The notes below the pieces were generated by a model. That model searched no databases. It saw nothing but the letters and a program-made list of their open reading frames with translations, and was not told the origin of the DNA. From contig CAXXVF010000001.1 of assembly GCA_963663605.2 (NCBI GenBank), positions 124,001 to 188,000 of the forward strand: a DNA stretch of 64,000 nt. The letters are read 5' to 3'. This DNA comes from Sporobacter sp963663605 (lineage in GTDB: Bacteria; Bacillota; Clostridia; Oscillospirales; Oscillospiraceae). A program made the position numbers and the translations under genes. Positions 33,884-41,980 of this stretch are shown here, piece after piece (the first letter of the stretch is position 1; each line of letters opens with the position of its first letter).

Positions 33884-35632
33884 ATGTCGTCGACATTTTT
33901 AGGGCTGCAAACAGGGAGAACGGGTCTCTCGGCTGCACAGATAGCGCTCAATATTACCGGGCAGAACATCTCCAACGCGGATACCGATGGCTATACCAGA
34001 CAGCGCGTGAGTACTGCAGCGATTCCGCCTGGAGGCTATGGTTATCTCATCAATCAGATTACGCCGGGCAGCAACGTTGGCCAGGGGGTCGATCTGGAGA
34101 GTATCACCCAGATAAGAAGTAGTTATCTGGATGCCCAATATCGTGATCAATACGCTGATTTTAACAGCAGTGAATATATAACACAGGGTCTGAGCTACGT
34201 AGAGGACCTGTTTAACGAACTCGATGATGACACCAGTTTAACGGTGTCGATTTCGGATTTTTTCGATGCGTTGAGCGACTTTGCCGAAGATCCGACCAGT
34301 GAAGCGGCCAGGACCACGGTCCAGCAATCGGCGTTGTCTATGAGTGAAAACTTTAATCTCATCTGTAATGAAATGATTGATCTGTATAACAGCCAAAATA
34401 CGGCGGTTAAAACAGTAGGGAACCAGATCAATGAGACCGCTAAGGAAATAGCCCTGCTTAATGAGGCGATTGCATCTTATGAAATTTCGGGTGAAAGCGC
34501 CAATGATCTAAGAGACCAGCGTAATCTGCTGCTGGACAAGCTCTCAGGGTATGCCGGGATTTCCTTTTCGGAGGATTCCAGCGGAATGGTGAGCGTTGTG
34601 ATTGCCGGCCAGACGCTTGTGGACGGCAAGACCAGCAGCGATATTGCCATTACCTCGGCCACCGACGAAATCAACGATATCTGTCAGCAGCTGTCGGTCT
34701 TAAACCCTATCCTCGCCGGCGGCGGCGCCACACCGGAGCAGTATGCCGAGCGCGACGCGCTGATCGGGGCGCTTGAATCGATCTCGGGGAAATTGACCTG
34801 TACCGTCGAAGCCGACGATTCCGTCACTGTTGAGATAGATTATGTTGATGCGACAACCACCGCTGTTAACGATACGCTCGTAAGCGGCGGAACCTATACC
34901 GCCACAACCAGCGGCGCGGTAAAAGAATACCCCGGTGCCGATGACGAATATGTCCTTAAATTGGGTGATACGTATCTGAATACGGATAGTTTGGAAAGCG
35001 GAGAGCTTTACGCCCATCAGAGGCTCCGGGACGGCAACGACACGGCGAAATCGGGGATACCTTATTACATGGGCGAGTTGGATGAGCTGGCACAGTCGCT
35101 AGTTCAAACCGTAAACGTATGCATGAACAACGGCTACACCTATCCCGACGCGGAAAATGGCTATACGTCCGTGAACGGCGTGGACATGTTTGCGGATTTC
35201 GGCGATAATTATTCGTTGGTTACTGCAGGCAACTTCACGCTTTCCGTCGCTGTATCCCAAAGTGTCTGGAACATAGCAGCGTCCGACACGGTTATTGATC
35301 TCAGCGCCACGAATACCCAGACGGCCAACAATATCGTTGCGCTCCAGCTGGCGGATCTGATCAACACAAACGATTACGGCGGCACGCTGGATGGGCTGGT
35401 TTCGCATTTGGGTGTTGCGGTAAATACCGCGACCGACGCGCTGAATACCCAGCAGTCCCTGCTGGAAAGCACTGAAAACCAGAGGACCTCCATATCCGGC
35501 GTATCGCTGGATGAGGAGGCCGTTAACCTGATCAAGTATCAGCAGACCTACAACGCCTGTTCCAGAGTGATCACCACGATGGACGAGCTGCTGGACAAGC
35601 TGATTAACTCGACCGGAACCGTCGGGCGGTAA
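33884..35632 (+). CDS. flgK: Hook-filament junction protein FlgK (HAP1)
   Basis: 582 aa. N-terminal GLQTGRTGLSAAQIALNITG and NISNADTDGYTRQRV, C-terminal VNLIKYQQTYNACSRVITTMDELLD, both diagnostic. The central part is variable. ATG with GAGGTG upstream, 9 bases after flgN. Confidence 0.95.
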   Translation: MSSTFLGLQTGRTGLSAAQIALNITGQNISNADTDGYTRQRVSTAAIPPGGYGYLINQITPGSNVGQGVDLESITQIRSSYLDAQYRDQYADFNSSEYITQGLSYVEDLFNELDDDTSLTVSISDFFDALSDFAEDPTSEAARTTVQQSALSMSENFNLICNEMIDLYNSQNTAVKTVGNQINETAKEIALLNEAIASYEISGESANDLRDQRNLLLDKLSGYAGISFSEDSSGMVSVVIAGQTLVDGKTSSDIAITSATDEINDICQQLSVLNPILAGGGATPEQYAERDALIGALESISGKLTCTVEADDSVTVEIDYVDATTTAVNDTLVSGGTYTATTSGAVKEYPGADDEYVLKLGDTYLNTDSLESGELYAHQRLRDGNDTAKSGIPYYMGELDELAQSLVQTVNVCMNNGYTYPDAENGYTSVNGVDMFADFGDNYSLVTAGNFTLSVAVSQSVWNIAASDTVIDLSATNTQTANNIVALQLADLINTNDYGGTLDGLVSHLGVAVNTATDALNTQQSLLESTENQRTSISGVSLDEEAVNLIKYQQTYNACSRVITTMDELLDKLINSTGTVGR

Positions 35633-35666
35633 TCAGCCCGGACGGACAAAAAAGAGAGGTGACCTC

Positions 35667-37205
35667 ATGCGTATCACCAATTCCATGATATCCAATAACT
35701 ATTTATACAACCTGAATGGGAACTTAAACCGGCTTTCAAAATATCTGGAGCAGGAATCAACAGGAAAAGCGATCAACAGTATATCAGACGATCCCGTGAA
35801 GACGACGCAGAGCCTTTCCGCCCGGAACAAGCTGAGCGGAATCAGCCGGTATCAGGAGAATGTCAGCACTGCGGACAGCTGGCTGACCGAGGTCGATGAA
35901 TCCGTCAGCGAACTCAATGATGTTATTCAGAACGCCTATGAAAAGGCTGTAAGAGCTTCAACGGACACGCTCAACGACGAGGACCTGAAGGCGATAGCCG
36001 AAGAGATTGCCGCGCTCCGGGACGAGGTGCTGTCTACAGCGAATACGACCTTCGGCGAAAGCTTTCTTTTTGCGGGATACAACACGACGGGCACCTCCAG
36101 CGGTGATCTGCCGTATACAGTCGATTCCGGCGGCGACCTTTATTACAACGGCATAAATATGAGCAACGAGTCTTCGGTGGACAATGTATTAAAAGCGTCG
36201 GGGACCTCGGCACTAGCCCTCGCCGTGCTGACGTCGGCGGATACCACCGCCCAGAGTACGCCCACATCAAATTATAACGAGATCATTGAAGCGGTATCGG
36301 CGGTGGTTGATTCTGCCGATGAAATTGCCGCGTCTGCGGAAACGGCCATTGAAGCCGCTGCGGACATAGCCGCTTCCGCCGACATCGATGCATCTACGGC
36401 TGCGGACCTGACGGCTGCAGCAGCTTCACTGGAAACTTACTCGGATACATTGTCTTCAGTAATAGGGACCGCGGGAGCAGCGGTTGCAGATGCCAAGACG
36501 GCGTCAAACAATGCTGCGGAAGCCTATAGGGCGCTGGAGGATGCGCAGGCCTCCGGGGACAGTGCCGCCATAGCGGAGGCGCAGTCCGCTTATGACGACG
36601 CGGTTCTGGCCGCCCAAGACGCGGCGGCAGACGCACGGACCGCCTCGGCTGCCGTCCTGACCGCCGCGACAGATGCAAAGAACGCAATAGACGACGGCAA
36701 TCCGGCAACAACAGCTGATGTACAGTCGGTTATAGACAATTCAACGGCGCTTGCGGCCTCTGAAAACGCGCTGGACACGCAAAGCGAAGATGTGATTTCC
36801 ATACAGGTTGGTTCCGGACAGACGATGGAGGTCAGCGTGGCCGGCACAGAGCTTCTGGGCAGGGGCAATGAGAATCTGTACATCATTCTGGACGAGTTTT
36901 ATACGGCGCTGTCAAGCGGCGCAGATGCGGCCGAGCTAAACGATTATGTTGCACGGCTACAGGATGCGCAGGGCAGGGCGCTGGCCCTTGAAGCGGAAGT
37001 CGGCGCGAAGATTAAACGGCTCGACACCCTTTCCGGCCGGTATGAAGCAAACATACTAAACTATACCAAGATGAAATCCGATGCCGAAGACGCGGATCTG
37101 GCCGAGGTGATTACGAAATATACCACCGCAGAAACGGTATATAACGCGGCGCTTTCGGCGGGTGCTGAAATCATTCAGTCATCCCTTATAGATTTCCTGA
37201 AATAA
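35667..37205 (+). CDS. flgL: Hook-filament junction protein FlgL (HAP3) with long Ala-rich insertion
   Basis: 512 aa, well above the usual 290-300. The N-terminal flagellin-like helices (MRITNSMISNNYLYNLNG, SISDDPVKTTQSLSARNK) and the C-terminal D0/D1 helices (KMKSDAEDADLAEVITKYT and the end) are normal. Between about 190 and 370 lies an extra alanine/aspartate-rich segment predicted to be helical, with heptad-like AADA/AAA runs, probably an outward-facing coiled-coil domain. RBS GAGAGGTG. Confidence 0.92.
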   Translation: MRITNSMISNNYLYNLNGNLNRLSKYLEQESTGKAINSISDDPVKTTQSLSARNKLSGISRYQENVSTADSWLTEVDESVSELNDVIQNAYEKAVRASTDTLNDEDLKAIAEEIAALRDEVLSTANTTFGESFLFAGYNTTGTSSGDLPYTVDSGGDLYYNGINMSNESSVDNVLKASGTSALALAVLTSADTTAQSTPTSNYNEIIEAVSAVVDSADEIAASAETAIEAAADIAASADIDASTAADLTAAAASLETYSDTLSSVIGTAGAAVADAKTASNNAAEAYRALEDAQASGDSAAIAEAQSAYDDAVLAAQDAAADARTASAAVLTAATDAKNAIDDGNPATTADVQSVIDNSTALAASENALDTQSEDVISIQVGSGQTMEVSVAGTELLGRGNENLYIILDEFYTALSSGADAAELNDYVARLQDAQGRALALEAEVGAKIKRLDTLSGRYEANILNYTKMKSDAEDADLAEVITKYTTAETVYNAALSAGAEIIQSSLIDFLK

Positions 37206-37324
37206 AGGGATGTTTTCACCTGAGCTTTTGAAAATAAGAAGTATTGGGGGATATAAATAAACCGAAATTCCGCAGACTGTTGGCCTGAAATGATTAAATT
37301 GCTGTAATCAGGGTGTGATGACGC

Positions 37325-37930
37325 ATGAAAGTGATGCGCGTGGAGATTGAGCAGCAGAGAGCTCAGATAAAAATTGAAACTCAGCAGGCGCAGCTTCGTG
37401 TTGAAATGCCGGACAGGCGCATGGAGATTACCCAGACGCGGCCTGAGATGACCGTTCATCGCAATAATCCGGAAATCGAGCTGGATATGGATGATTTCAA
37501 AGCAAATATAGGGCTGAAAACATATGACCAGCTTATTGCGGAGGCGGCTGCCAGCGCCAGGATCGAGGCGCGGCAGGGGACTCAGGAGATTGTCAGGACG
37601 TCCAAGTATATTGGAGACGTAACCATCCACAGCAATAAGGTCGCGGAAGTATCAAGTGACCAGATGCTTGAATTCAGCGATCCGGATATGGGACATAACC
37701 CAATCCCGCCGGGAGCGGTGGAAATGGCCGGCAAGCCGGGAACGCTTGAGATCGAATGGTCCGGTTTTGAGGTGTCCATCGATTGGGTTGGAGACAGCAT
37801 GCCTGAAATTTATGTCGAACCGCCATGCTCAGTCAATGTTGAAATATCCACGCAGCCATTTATTAAGATTTCTGCTTCCGAGGTTTATATACCGGCTTCA
37901 TCCGGACGGAATGTAAATACAAAGGCTTAG
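37325..37930 (+). CDS. DUF6470 (YviE-like) flagellar protein
   Basis: 201 aa. N-terminal repeats of the type QAQLRVEMPDRRMEITQTRPEM with alternating polar/hydrophobic residues, and a middle segment YDQLIAEAAASARIEARQGTQE. This matches the YviE/DUF6470 family, found in Bacillus between flgL and fliW. Function unknown. ATG start at 37325, upstream stretch GGGTGTGATGACGC serving as a modest ribosome-binding site. Confidence 0.82.
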   Translation: MKVMRVEIEQQRAQIKIETQQAQLRVEMPDRRMEITQTRPEMTVHRNNPEIELDMDDFKANIGLKTYDQLIAEAAASARIEARQGTQEIVRTSKYIGDVTIHSNKVAEVSSDQMLEFSDPDMGHNPIPPGAVEMAGKPGTLEIEWSGFEVSIDWVGDSMPEIYVEPPCSVNVEISTQPFIKISASEVYIPASSGRNVNTKA

Positions 37931-37998
37931 CGTGTAAATACTCGGACATATAAAAAACAGCATACCGCTTACGAATAAATATTTACAGCGCACAGTGT

Positions 37999-38053
37999 TA
38001 ACCTCCGTTTGTATAAGAGATTAATGATTTGTGCACGGAGTAAATGGAGGTTA
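37999..38053 (+). promoter_or_regulatory. Hairpin predicted to mask a Shine-Dalgarno sequence
   Basis: A 12-bp stem (37999-38010 with 38042-38053, one G-U pair) pairs TAACCTCCGTTT with AAATGGAGGTTA. The second arm contains the GGAGG of the small ORF that starts at 38056. The 31-base loop carries ACGGAG, a possible CsrA contact. This is a translation-control candidate: CsrA, a small RNA or temperature could open or close it. Confidence 0.55.
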
Positions 38054-38055
38054 TC

Positions 38056-38169
38056 ATGCTTCGACTGGATATGCACGTTGTTCACCTGCTGTGTGTAACC
38101 AAGCTCATATGGCATAGTCTTTTTCAGCACGGGAAAGACTGGTGGGAATATGATATCGAAAAACATTAA
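38056..38169 (+). CDS. Candidate 37-aa small protein upstream of fliW
   Basis: ATG at 38056 with TGGAGG 5 bases upstream, 37 codons. The product is rich in His, Trp and hydrophobic residues (VVHLLCVTKLIWHSLF), followed by a charged end. Not recognised. It might be a membrane microprotein or merely a leader peptide for the masked ribosome-binding site. Evidence is the strong Shine-Dalgarno sequence and the hairpin; no homology is claimed. Confidence 0.4.
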   Translation: MLRLDMHVVHLLCVTKLIWHSLFQHGKDWWEYDIEKH

Positions 38170-38266
38170 AAAAACTGACACAGCAGCGGAAGGCATGAAA
38201 TTCTTATGTTATGATAATTCATACCGTCGGCTTTCCGTATAGATTTAAAGGGATGATGATGAAATT

Positions 38267-38746
38267 ATGATACTATCAAGTACGCGTTTCGGCGAGATCG
38301 AAGTAGACGAAAAAAGAATAATTTCCTTTCCGCAAGGTATTCCGGGGCTTGAAAATATCACTCGGTTTACGCTTATTCACCATGAGAAGACTTATCCGAT
38401 CAATTGGCTCCAGGCAATTGATGATCCTTATATTTCAATCCCCGTAGTGGAACCGTTTATGGTAATGCCCGATTATGAATTCAGTATAAGCGATATAGAC
38501 GCGGGTGAACTGTCGCTTAGCAAAAGAGATGACCTGCACGTTGTGAACGTGGTGGTTATTCCGGAGAAGCTTGAAAACATGACGGTGAATCTTGCCGCCC
38601 CGATACTGATTAACGTCGGGATGAATCTGGGGAAACAGATCGTCTTTGACCGGAAGAATTATCAGATAAAGTATCCGGCATTCGAACCGATATGCAAATA
38701 TTTCAGGGAGGTACGGGCGCATGCTGGTGCTGTCGAGGAAAACTGA
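38267..38746 (+). CDS. fliW: Flagellar assembly factor FliW (CsrA antagonist)
   Basis: 159 aa. Family pattern FGEIEVDEKRIISFPQGIPG at the N-terminus and VVVIPEKLENMTVNLAAPI in the second half. FliW binds CsrA allosterically and frees flagellin mRNA; free flagellin in turn binds FliW. The coding end overlaps csrA by 26 bases, so the two are co-translated in balance. Confidence 0.95.
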   Translation: MILSSTRFGEIEVDEKRIISFPQGIPGLENITRFTLIHHEKTYPINWLQAIDDPYISIPVVEPFMVMPDYEFSISDIDAGELSLSKRDDLHVVNVVVIPEKLENMTVNLAAPILINVGMNLGKQIVFDRKNYQIKYPAFEPICKYFREVRAHAGAVEEN

Positions 38747-38948
38747 CGAGGCGATCATCGTTGGAGATGCAATAAAAGTAACCGTCCTGGGGATTGATGG
38801 AGACAAGGTCAAACTTGGCATTGAAGCTCCGATAAGCATGCGCATTTTGCGCGAAGAGCTTATTAGGCAGACGGGTGAGGAAAACATTAACGCGCTTAAT
38901 TCACCGCTTGTCACCTTTGATCTGCGGTCTGTCGAAACAAAGGAATAA
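38721..38948 (+). CDS. csrA: Carbon storage regulator CsrA (translational repressor)
   Basis: 75-aa CsrA with MLVLSRKTDEAIIVGD, VTVLGIDGDKVKLGIEAP and the C-terminal extension (longer than in E. coli, as in other FliW-containing bacteria) that FliW contacts. ATG preceded by GGGAGG inside fliW. Binds GGA-loop sites; a candidate target is the flagellin leader at 41246-41257. Confidence 0.95.
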   Translation: MLVLSRKTDEAIIVGDAIKVTVLGIDGDKVKLGIEAPISMRILREELIRQTGEENINALNSPLVTFDLRSVETKE

Positions 38949-38984
38949 GCCCGGCGCCAAGCCGAAGAAAAGATAATACAAACT

Positions 38985-39012
38985 AAAGAGCACGCCGCGC
39001 GGCGTGCTCTTT
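38985..39012 (+). terminator. Terminator after csrA
   Basis: Perfect 12-bp stem AAAGAGCACGCC/GGCGTGCTCTTT with a 4-base loop, ending in TTT. Symmetric A/T ends allow weak use in both directions. Confidence 0.6.
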
Positions 39013-39117
39013 GCTGTCGCCGGCAAAATGGGTTCGCACGGCGATTGGACGATAAGACGGGAATCGATGGTTTTAACAAGCTGAACGTGCAGCGGCATGT
39101 GCCTTCGGGGGCAAGAG

Positions 39118-39171
39118 AAATAAAAATAAGTGCAGCAGGACAGGCCGGGGGATAACCGGCCTGCCTGCTGC
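39118..39171 (-). terminator. Terminator of the flagellin gene
   Basis: On the minus strand, a GC-rich stem (39132-39147 with 39156-39171, one bulge) follows the flagellin stop by about 37 bases and is followed by a T-rich stretch (39130-39118). Confidence 0.75.
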
Positions 39172-39208
39172 GTTTTGAAATGTATGATGATGAGAGAAGC
39201 GGGTGAAG

Positions 39209-41212
39209 TTATCCGAGCAGAGACAGAACGTTCTGCGGGAGCGAGTTCGCCTGAGCGAGCATTGCCGTTGCTGCCTGGGACAGGATGTTCGCGTTGGTGA
39301 ACTTTGTCATCTCTGCTGCCATGTCTACATCGCGTATGGCGCTTTCGGCGCTCGTCAGGTTCTGCGAGGAAGTCTCGAGGTTGCTGATCTTGTAGTCGAG
39401 ACGGTTCTGCACAGCGCCGAGATACGCGCGCTGCGAGGAGACATTGTTGATCGCGTTGTTGACCGAGTCAATGGCGGCGGCCGCAGACTCCTGGGAGCCG
39501 ACATTGAGGCCCTTAACGCCCAGATGCTCGGCGCTGGCGCAGTCGATGTTAATGCTCAGCTCGTCGCCGGAGTTGGCACCGACTTGGATCGTCAGGCCGT
39601 CGTTGGACTTAGACGTAACTTCGATGGTGGAAGAGGAAACACCGCTGTCGGTACCGCCAGAGATTGTTGTATCTCCGAATACATTTTCGAAGTTATAACT
39701 CATATTTATGACGGGATCAGCGGTAGCATCGCTTGCATCGGATTCAATACCGCTTATTGCGCCTGTGAATGCTCCGGTGAGAGCGGTATGCAAAGCGCCT
39801 GCCGCAACATCTTGGCCTAATGTAACAGTAAGACTGAATGTAGAGCCATCATTAGAATTGGTGAAATCGGCTGTAATGGTATCTCCAACTGAATAAGCGG
39901 TAGTATTACCGTTAGCAATTGTGGCGGTGTAATCTGTTGTTGGTCCATCAAAGGTTACATCAACATCGTTACCGTTAACTGCAGCGCTAACTGTGTAAGC
40001 TCCGTTTTGTTCAGTGGCAATGGTATCATTGGCTAAGGAAAAATCGGTGGATATTTCAACAGATGAAAGAGCGCTTGCAGCTGCCAAAGCTACTGACAAC
40101 CCTCCGGTCGCAGTTGTATCCAGATCCGATGCCGTGAGCTCTTCGAAACTAACTGTGACGCCGTTGTCGAACGCAACGCTATCCATGCCGGCCTTTAACT
40201 CGACAGAAGAAGCGCCGGTGAGGTTTGCCATAACGGCTTTTTGTTCTTCGACGGCGTTTTTACCGCCGGAGACCGTAAAGGAGCCACCGATGGCGTCGGC
40301 CAGAGAAGACAGCTCACTGGTTGTAGCGGTCGCGCTGGTCAGTGTTTCACCGGCTGTCAGCGCAACGGTAAAGGTGTCCGCAGCGCCCGAAGACGTTTCG
40401 AAATTCATGGAGATGGAGCCGCCTGCCGCTATACCGCCCAAATCGGATGCAGCCAAATCGGATGTAAATGTCTGGCCGTTGTCGCCGGTAGCGGTAACGG
40501 TGAGCGTCTCGCTCGTTTCGTCATAGGTTGCGGAGAGCTCGTAGTTGCCGTTGAGCAGTGCGGATGCGTCTCTGCTTGCACCGAATGTGACGTCTGCCGC
40601 TGAAAACTCACTGCTTAATGTTGAATCGGCAAAATTGGCACTGCCAGGCTGAGCTGCCGCCACCGCGGGCTGCGTGGTTACAACTTCAACGCTGAAGCCG
40701 TAGGTGCCTGCATCGGCGTTGCCGACGCTGGCCGTCATGCCGGAACCGTTCAGCGCCGTTCCGCTGCCGATGGATTTCTGCGTCGTGGACAGGGAGCCGT
40801 CGAGAAGCTTCTGGTTGTTGAATGTTGTGTCCTCAGAGATTTCGTCCAGCTCGGACTGCAGCTGCGTAAACTCGGCCTGCAGCGCGGAACGGTCGATGGA
40901 GTCTTCGTTGGTGTCGGAAGACGACTGGACAGCGATCTCGCGCATTCTCTGCAGGATCTCGTCGGCGGATTTCAACGCGCCTTCGGCCGTCTGCACGAGA
41001 GAAATGGCGTCCTGGCTGTTCGATGCCGCTTTGTCAAGGCCGCGGATTTGCGCTCTCATTTTTTCTGAGATCGCGAGCCCGGCCGCGTTGTCGGCCGCGC
41101 TGTTGATGGCATAGCCGGACGAGAGCTTGGCGACGGAGTCGGCTATCTTGTTGTTTGCCGCCGTATAGGAATTGAATGTGTTCAGTGCCGTTAAATTGGT
41201 GTTGATGCGCAT
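39209..41212 (-). CDS. hag: Flagellin (large, 667 aa)
   Basis: Only flagellin gene in the window. N-terminal D0/D1 (about 1-150, MRINTNLTALNTFNSY and SSGYAINSAADNAAGLAISE) and C-terminal D1/D0 (about 565-667, NLTSAESAIRDVDMAAEM, SQAATAMLAQAN) are conserved; between them lies a long Thr/Ser/Ala-rich, beta-type variable region of about 400 residues (D2/D3, possibly glycosylated or surface-exposed). No zinc-protease HExxH motif is seen. ATG with AAGGAGGA. Driven by a sigma-28-type promoter; the leader carries a CsrA-type site. Confidence 0.96.
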   Translation of the reverse strand: MRINTNLTALNTFNSYTAANNKIADSVAKLSSGYAINSAADNAAGLAISEKMRAQIRGLDKAASNSQDAISLVQTAEGALKSADEILQRMREIAVQSSSDTNEDSIDRSALQAEFTQLQSELDEISEDTTFNNQKLLDGSLSTTQKSIGSGTALNGSGMTASVGNADAGTYGFSVEVVTTQPAVAAAQPGSANFADSTLSSEFSAADVTFGASRDASALLNGNYELSATYDETSETLTVTATGDNGQTFTSDLAASDLGGIAAGGSISMNFETSSGAADTFTVALTAGETLTSATATTSELSSLADAIGGSFTVSGGKNAVEEQKAVMANLTGASSVELKAGMDSVAFDNGVTVSFEELTASDLDTTATGGLSVALAAASALSSVEISTDFSLANDTIATEQNGAYTVSAAVNGNDVDVTFDGPTTDYTATIANGNTTAYSVGDTITADFTNSNDGSTFSLTVTLGQDVAAGALHTALTGAFTGAISGIESDASDATADPVINMSYNFENVFGDTTISGGTDSGVSSSTIEVTSKSNDGLTIQVGANSGDELSINIDCASAEHLGVKGLNVGSQESAAAAIDSVNNAINNVSSQRAYLGAVQNRLDYKISNLETSSQNLTSAESAIRDVDMAAEMTKFTNANILSQAATAMLAQANSLPQNVLSLLG

Positions 41213-41245
41213 GGTATTTTCCTCCTTGATTATCTTTATTGTCCC

Positions 41246-41257
41246 GGCATCCGTGCC
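41246..41257 (-). promoter_or_regulatory. CsrA-type binding hairpin in flagellin leader
   Basis: On the minus strand GGCACGGATGCC folds as a 4-bp stem with loop CGGA, resembling the CsrA consensus ACANGGANGU. A second GGA lies in the Shine-Dalgarno AAGGAGGA (41227-41220), 19 bases downstream. Two-site CsrA repression of flagellin is established for Bacillus hag; here it is inferred. Confidence 0.55.
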
Positions 41258-41327
41258 TGAGACGCATTTTGAAGGGAAGCGGTTGTCCGGCGGGCGCCTT
41301 CGCTGGCAATGCTTCTTTTCATCACCA

Positions 41328-41355
41328 TTATCGTCTGTTTAAAAAACGAACTTTA
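41328..41355 (-). promoter_or_regulatory. Sigma-28-type promoter of flagellin
   Basis: Minus strand: TAAAGTTC (41355-41348), 12-base spacer, GACGATAA (41335-41328). Close to TAAAGTTT-N11-GCCGATAA. The leader is about 110 bases. Confidence 0.7.
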
Positions 41356-41438
41356 GTTAAATTTTAGACAGCGTAGGGTGAAGCCGCTAAGTGACCGGAG
41401 AAATGAGAAAAAATAAAGAATATTGATAGAAAAGTGAA

Positions 41439-41452
41439 AGTAAATATTTACT
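41439..41452. repeat. 14-bp perfect palindrome in flagellin-fliF intergenic region
   Basis: AGTAAATATTTACT. Located between the flagellin promoter and the fliF leader promoter, a possible regulator site. Confidence 0.5.
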
Positions 41453-41514
41453 AATAGTGTAAAATGTGATCAAATTTTTCTTTCGTGGTTCAGAAAATGA
41501 TAATATTTGGTTAT

Positions 41515-41538
41515 ATATGACAAAATATTTTGTCATAT
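41515..41538. repeat. 24-bp perfect palindrome upstream of riboswitch leader 2
   Basis: Each half is ATATGACAAAAT and its complement. It is centred about 50 bases upstream of the -35 at 41576. Leader 1 has one matching half (ATGACAAAAT near 20318). Confidence 0.6.
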
Positions 41539-41575
41539 TTTGATATAATTACGGGAGAAAAAATGAGAATATCCA

Positions 41576-41604
41576 TTGACTAATTTCAATTATTATATTA
41601 GTAT
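41576..41604 (+). promoter_or_regulatory. Sigma-A promoter of riboswitch leader 2
   Basis: TTGACT (41576-41581), 17-base spacer, TAGTAT (41599-41604). Preceded by AAAAAATGAGAATATCCA, nearly the same as before the -35 of leader 1. Confidence 0.55.
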
Positions 41605-41657
41605 AAATTCTAGCACTTATCAAAACAACCACGTATTACCATATTTCTATAATTACA

Positions 41658-41687
41658 CATAAAGTATATATTTATATATACTTTATG
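41658..41687 (+). repeat. 30-nt inverted repeat in leader 2
   Basis: 13-bp arms (CATAAAGTATATA and its complement) with a 4-base centre, located between the predicted transcript start (about 41611) and the aptamer (41724). It would form an AT-rich hairpin in the RNA. Confidence 0.5.
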
Positions 41688-41723
41688 GAGGATAACCCGT
41701 TTTCCATGTGTACCTTTTACAAT

Positions 41724-41800
41724 TAATAGCAAACTTGTTGAAATACAAGGACGCAAAGCCAAGGGTCTAAGGTTTAATAAACTATGACAGCCGGTTGCCT
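41724..41800 (+). promoter_or_regulatory. c-di-GMP-I (GEMM) riboswitch 2, upstream of fliF
   Basis: Conserved elements in order: ATAGCAAACTTG, GGACGCAAAGCC, AAGGGTCTAAGG and GACAGCCGGTTGCC. A terminator follows at 41895-41925, about 55 bases before the fliF start. Read-through into the fliF-to-cheV operon should depend on c-di-GMP. Confidence 0.92.
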
Positions 41801-41894
41801 GATGTTTCTTTAAGGAACATTTGTTAGATTGACAGTGTTGAACTGGACGTCAGACGTAAAAGCGTTTGGGGAGTTCAGGAAAGACGTGATCGTA

Positions 41895-41925
41895 AGTCAT
41901 TTAGGCAACTAAATGACTTTTTTAT
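41895..41925 (+). terminator. Intrinsic terminator of riboswitch 2
   Basis: 11-bp stem AAGTCATTTAG/CTAAATGACTT with a 4-base loop and a T tract (41919-41924). Confidence 0.9.
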
Positions 41926-41980
41926 TTTTCAAGACTGAAGTTGATGGGGATAAACAGATTAACGTATAAGGAGCATGATG

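Noticed and set aside
38435..39079. Minus-strand ORF of 214 codons across fliW and csrA
   Set aside because: It lies opposite two certain genes and through the csrA terminator, with no recognisable product.
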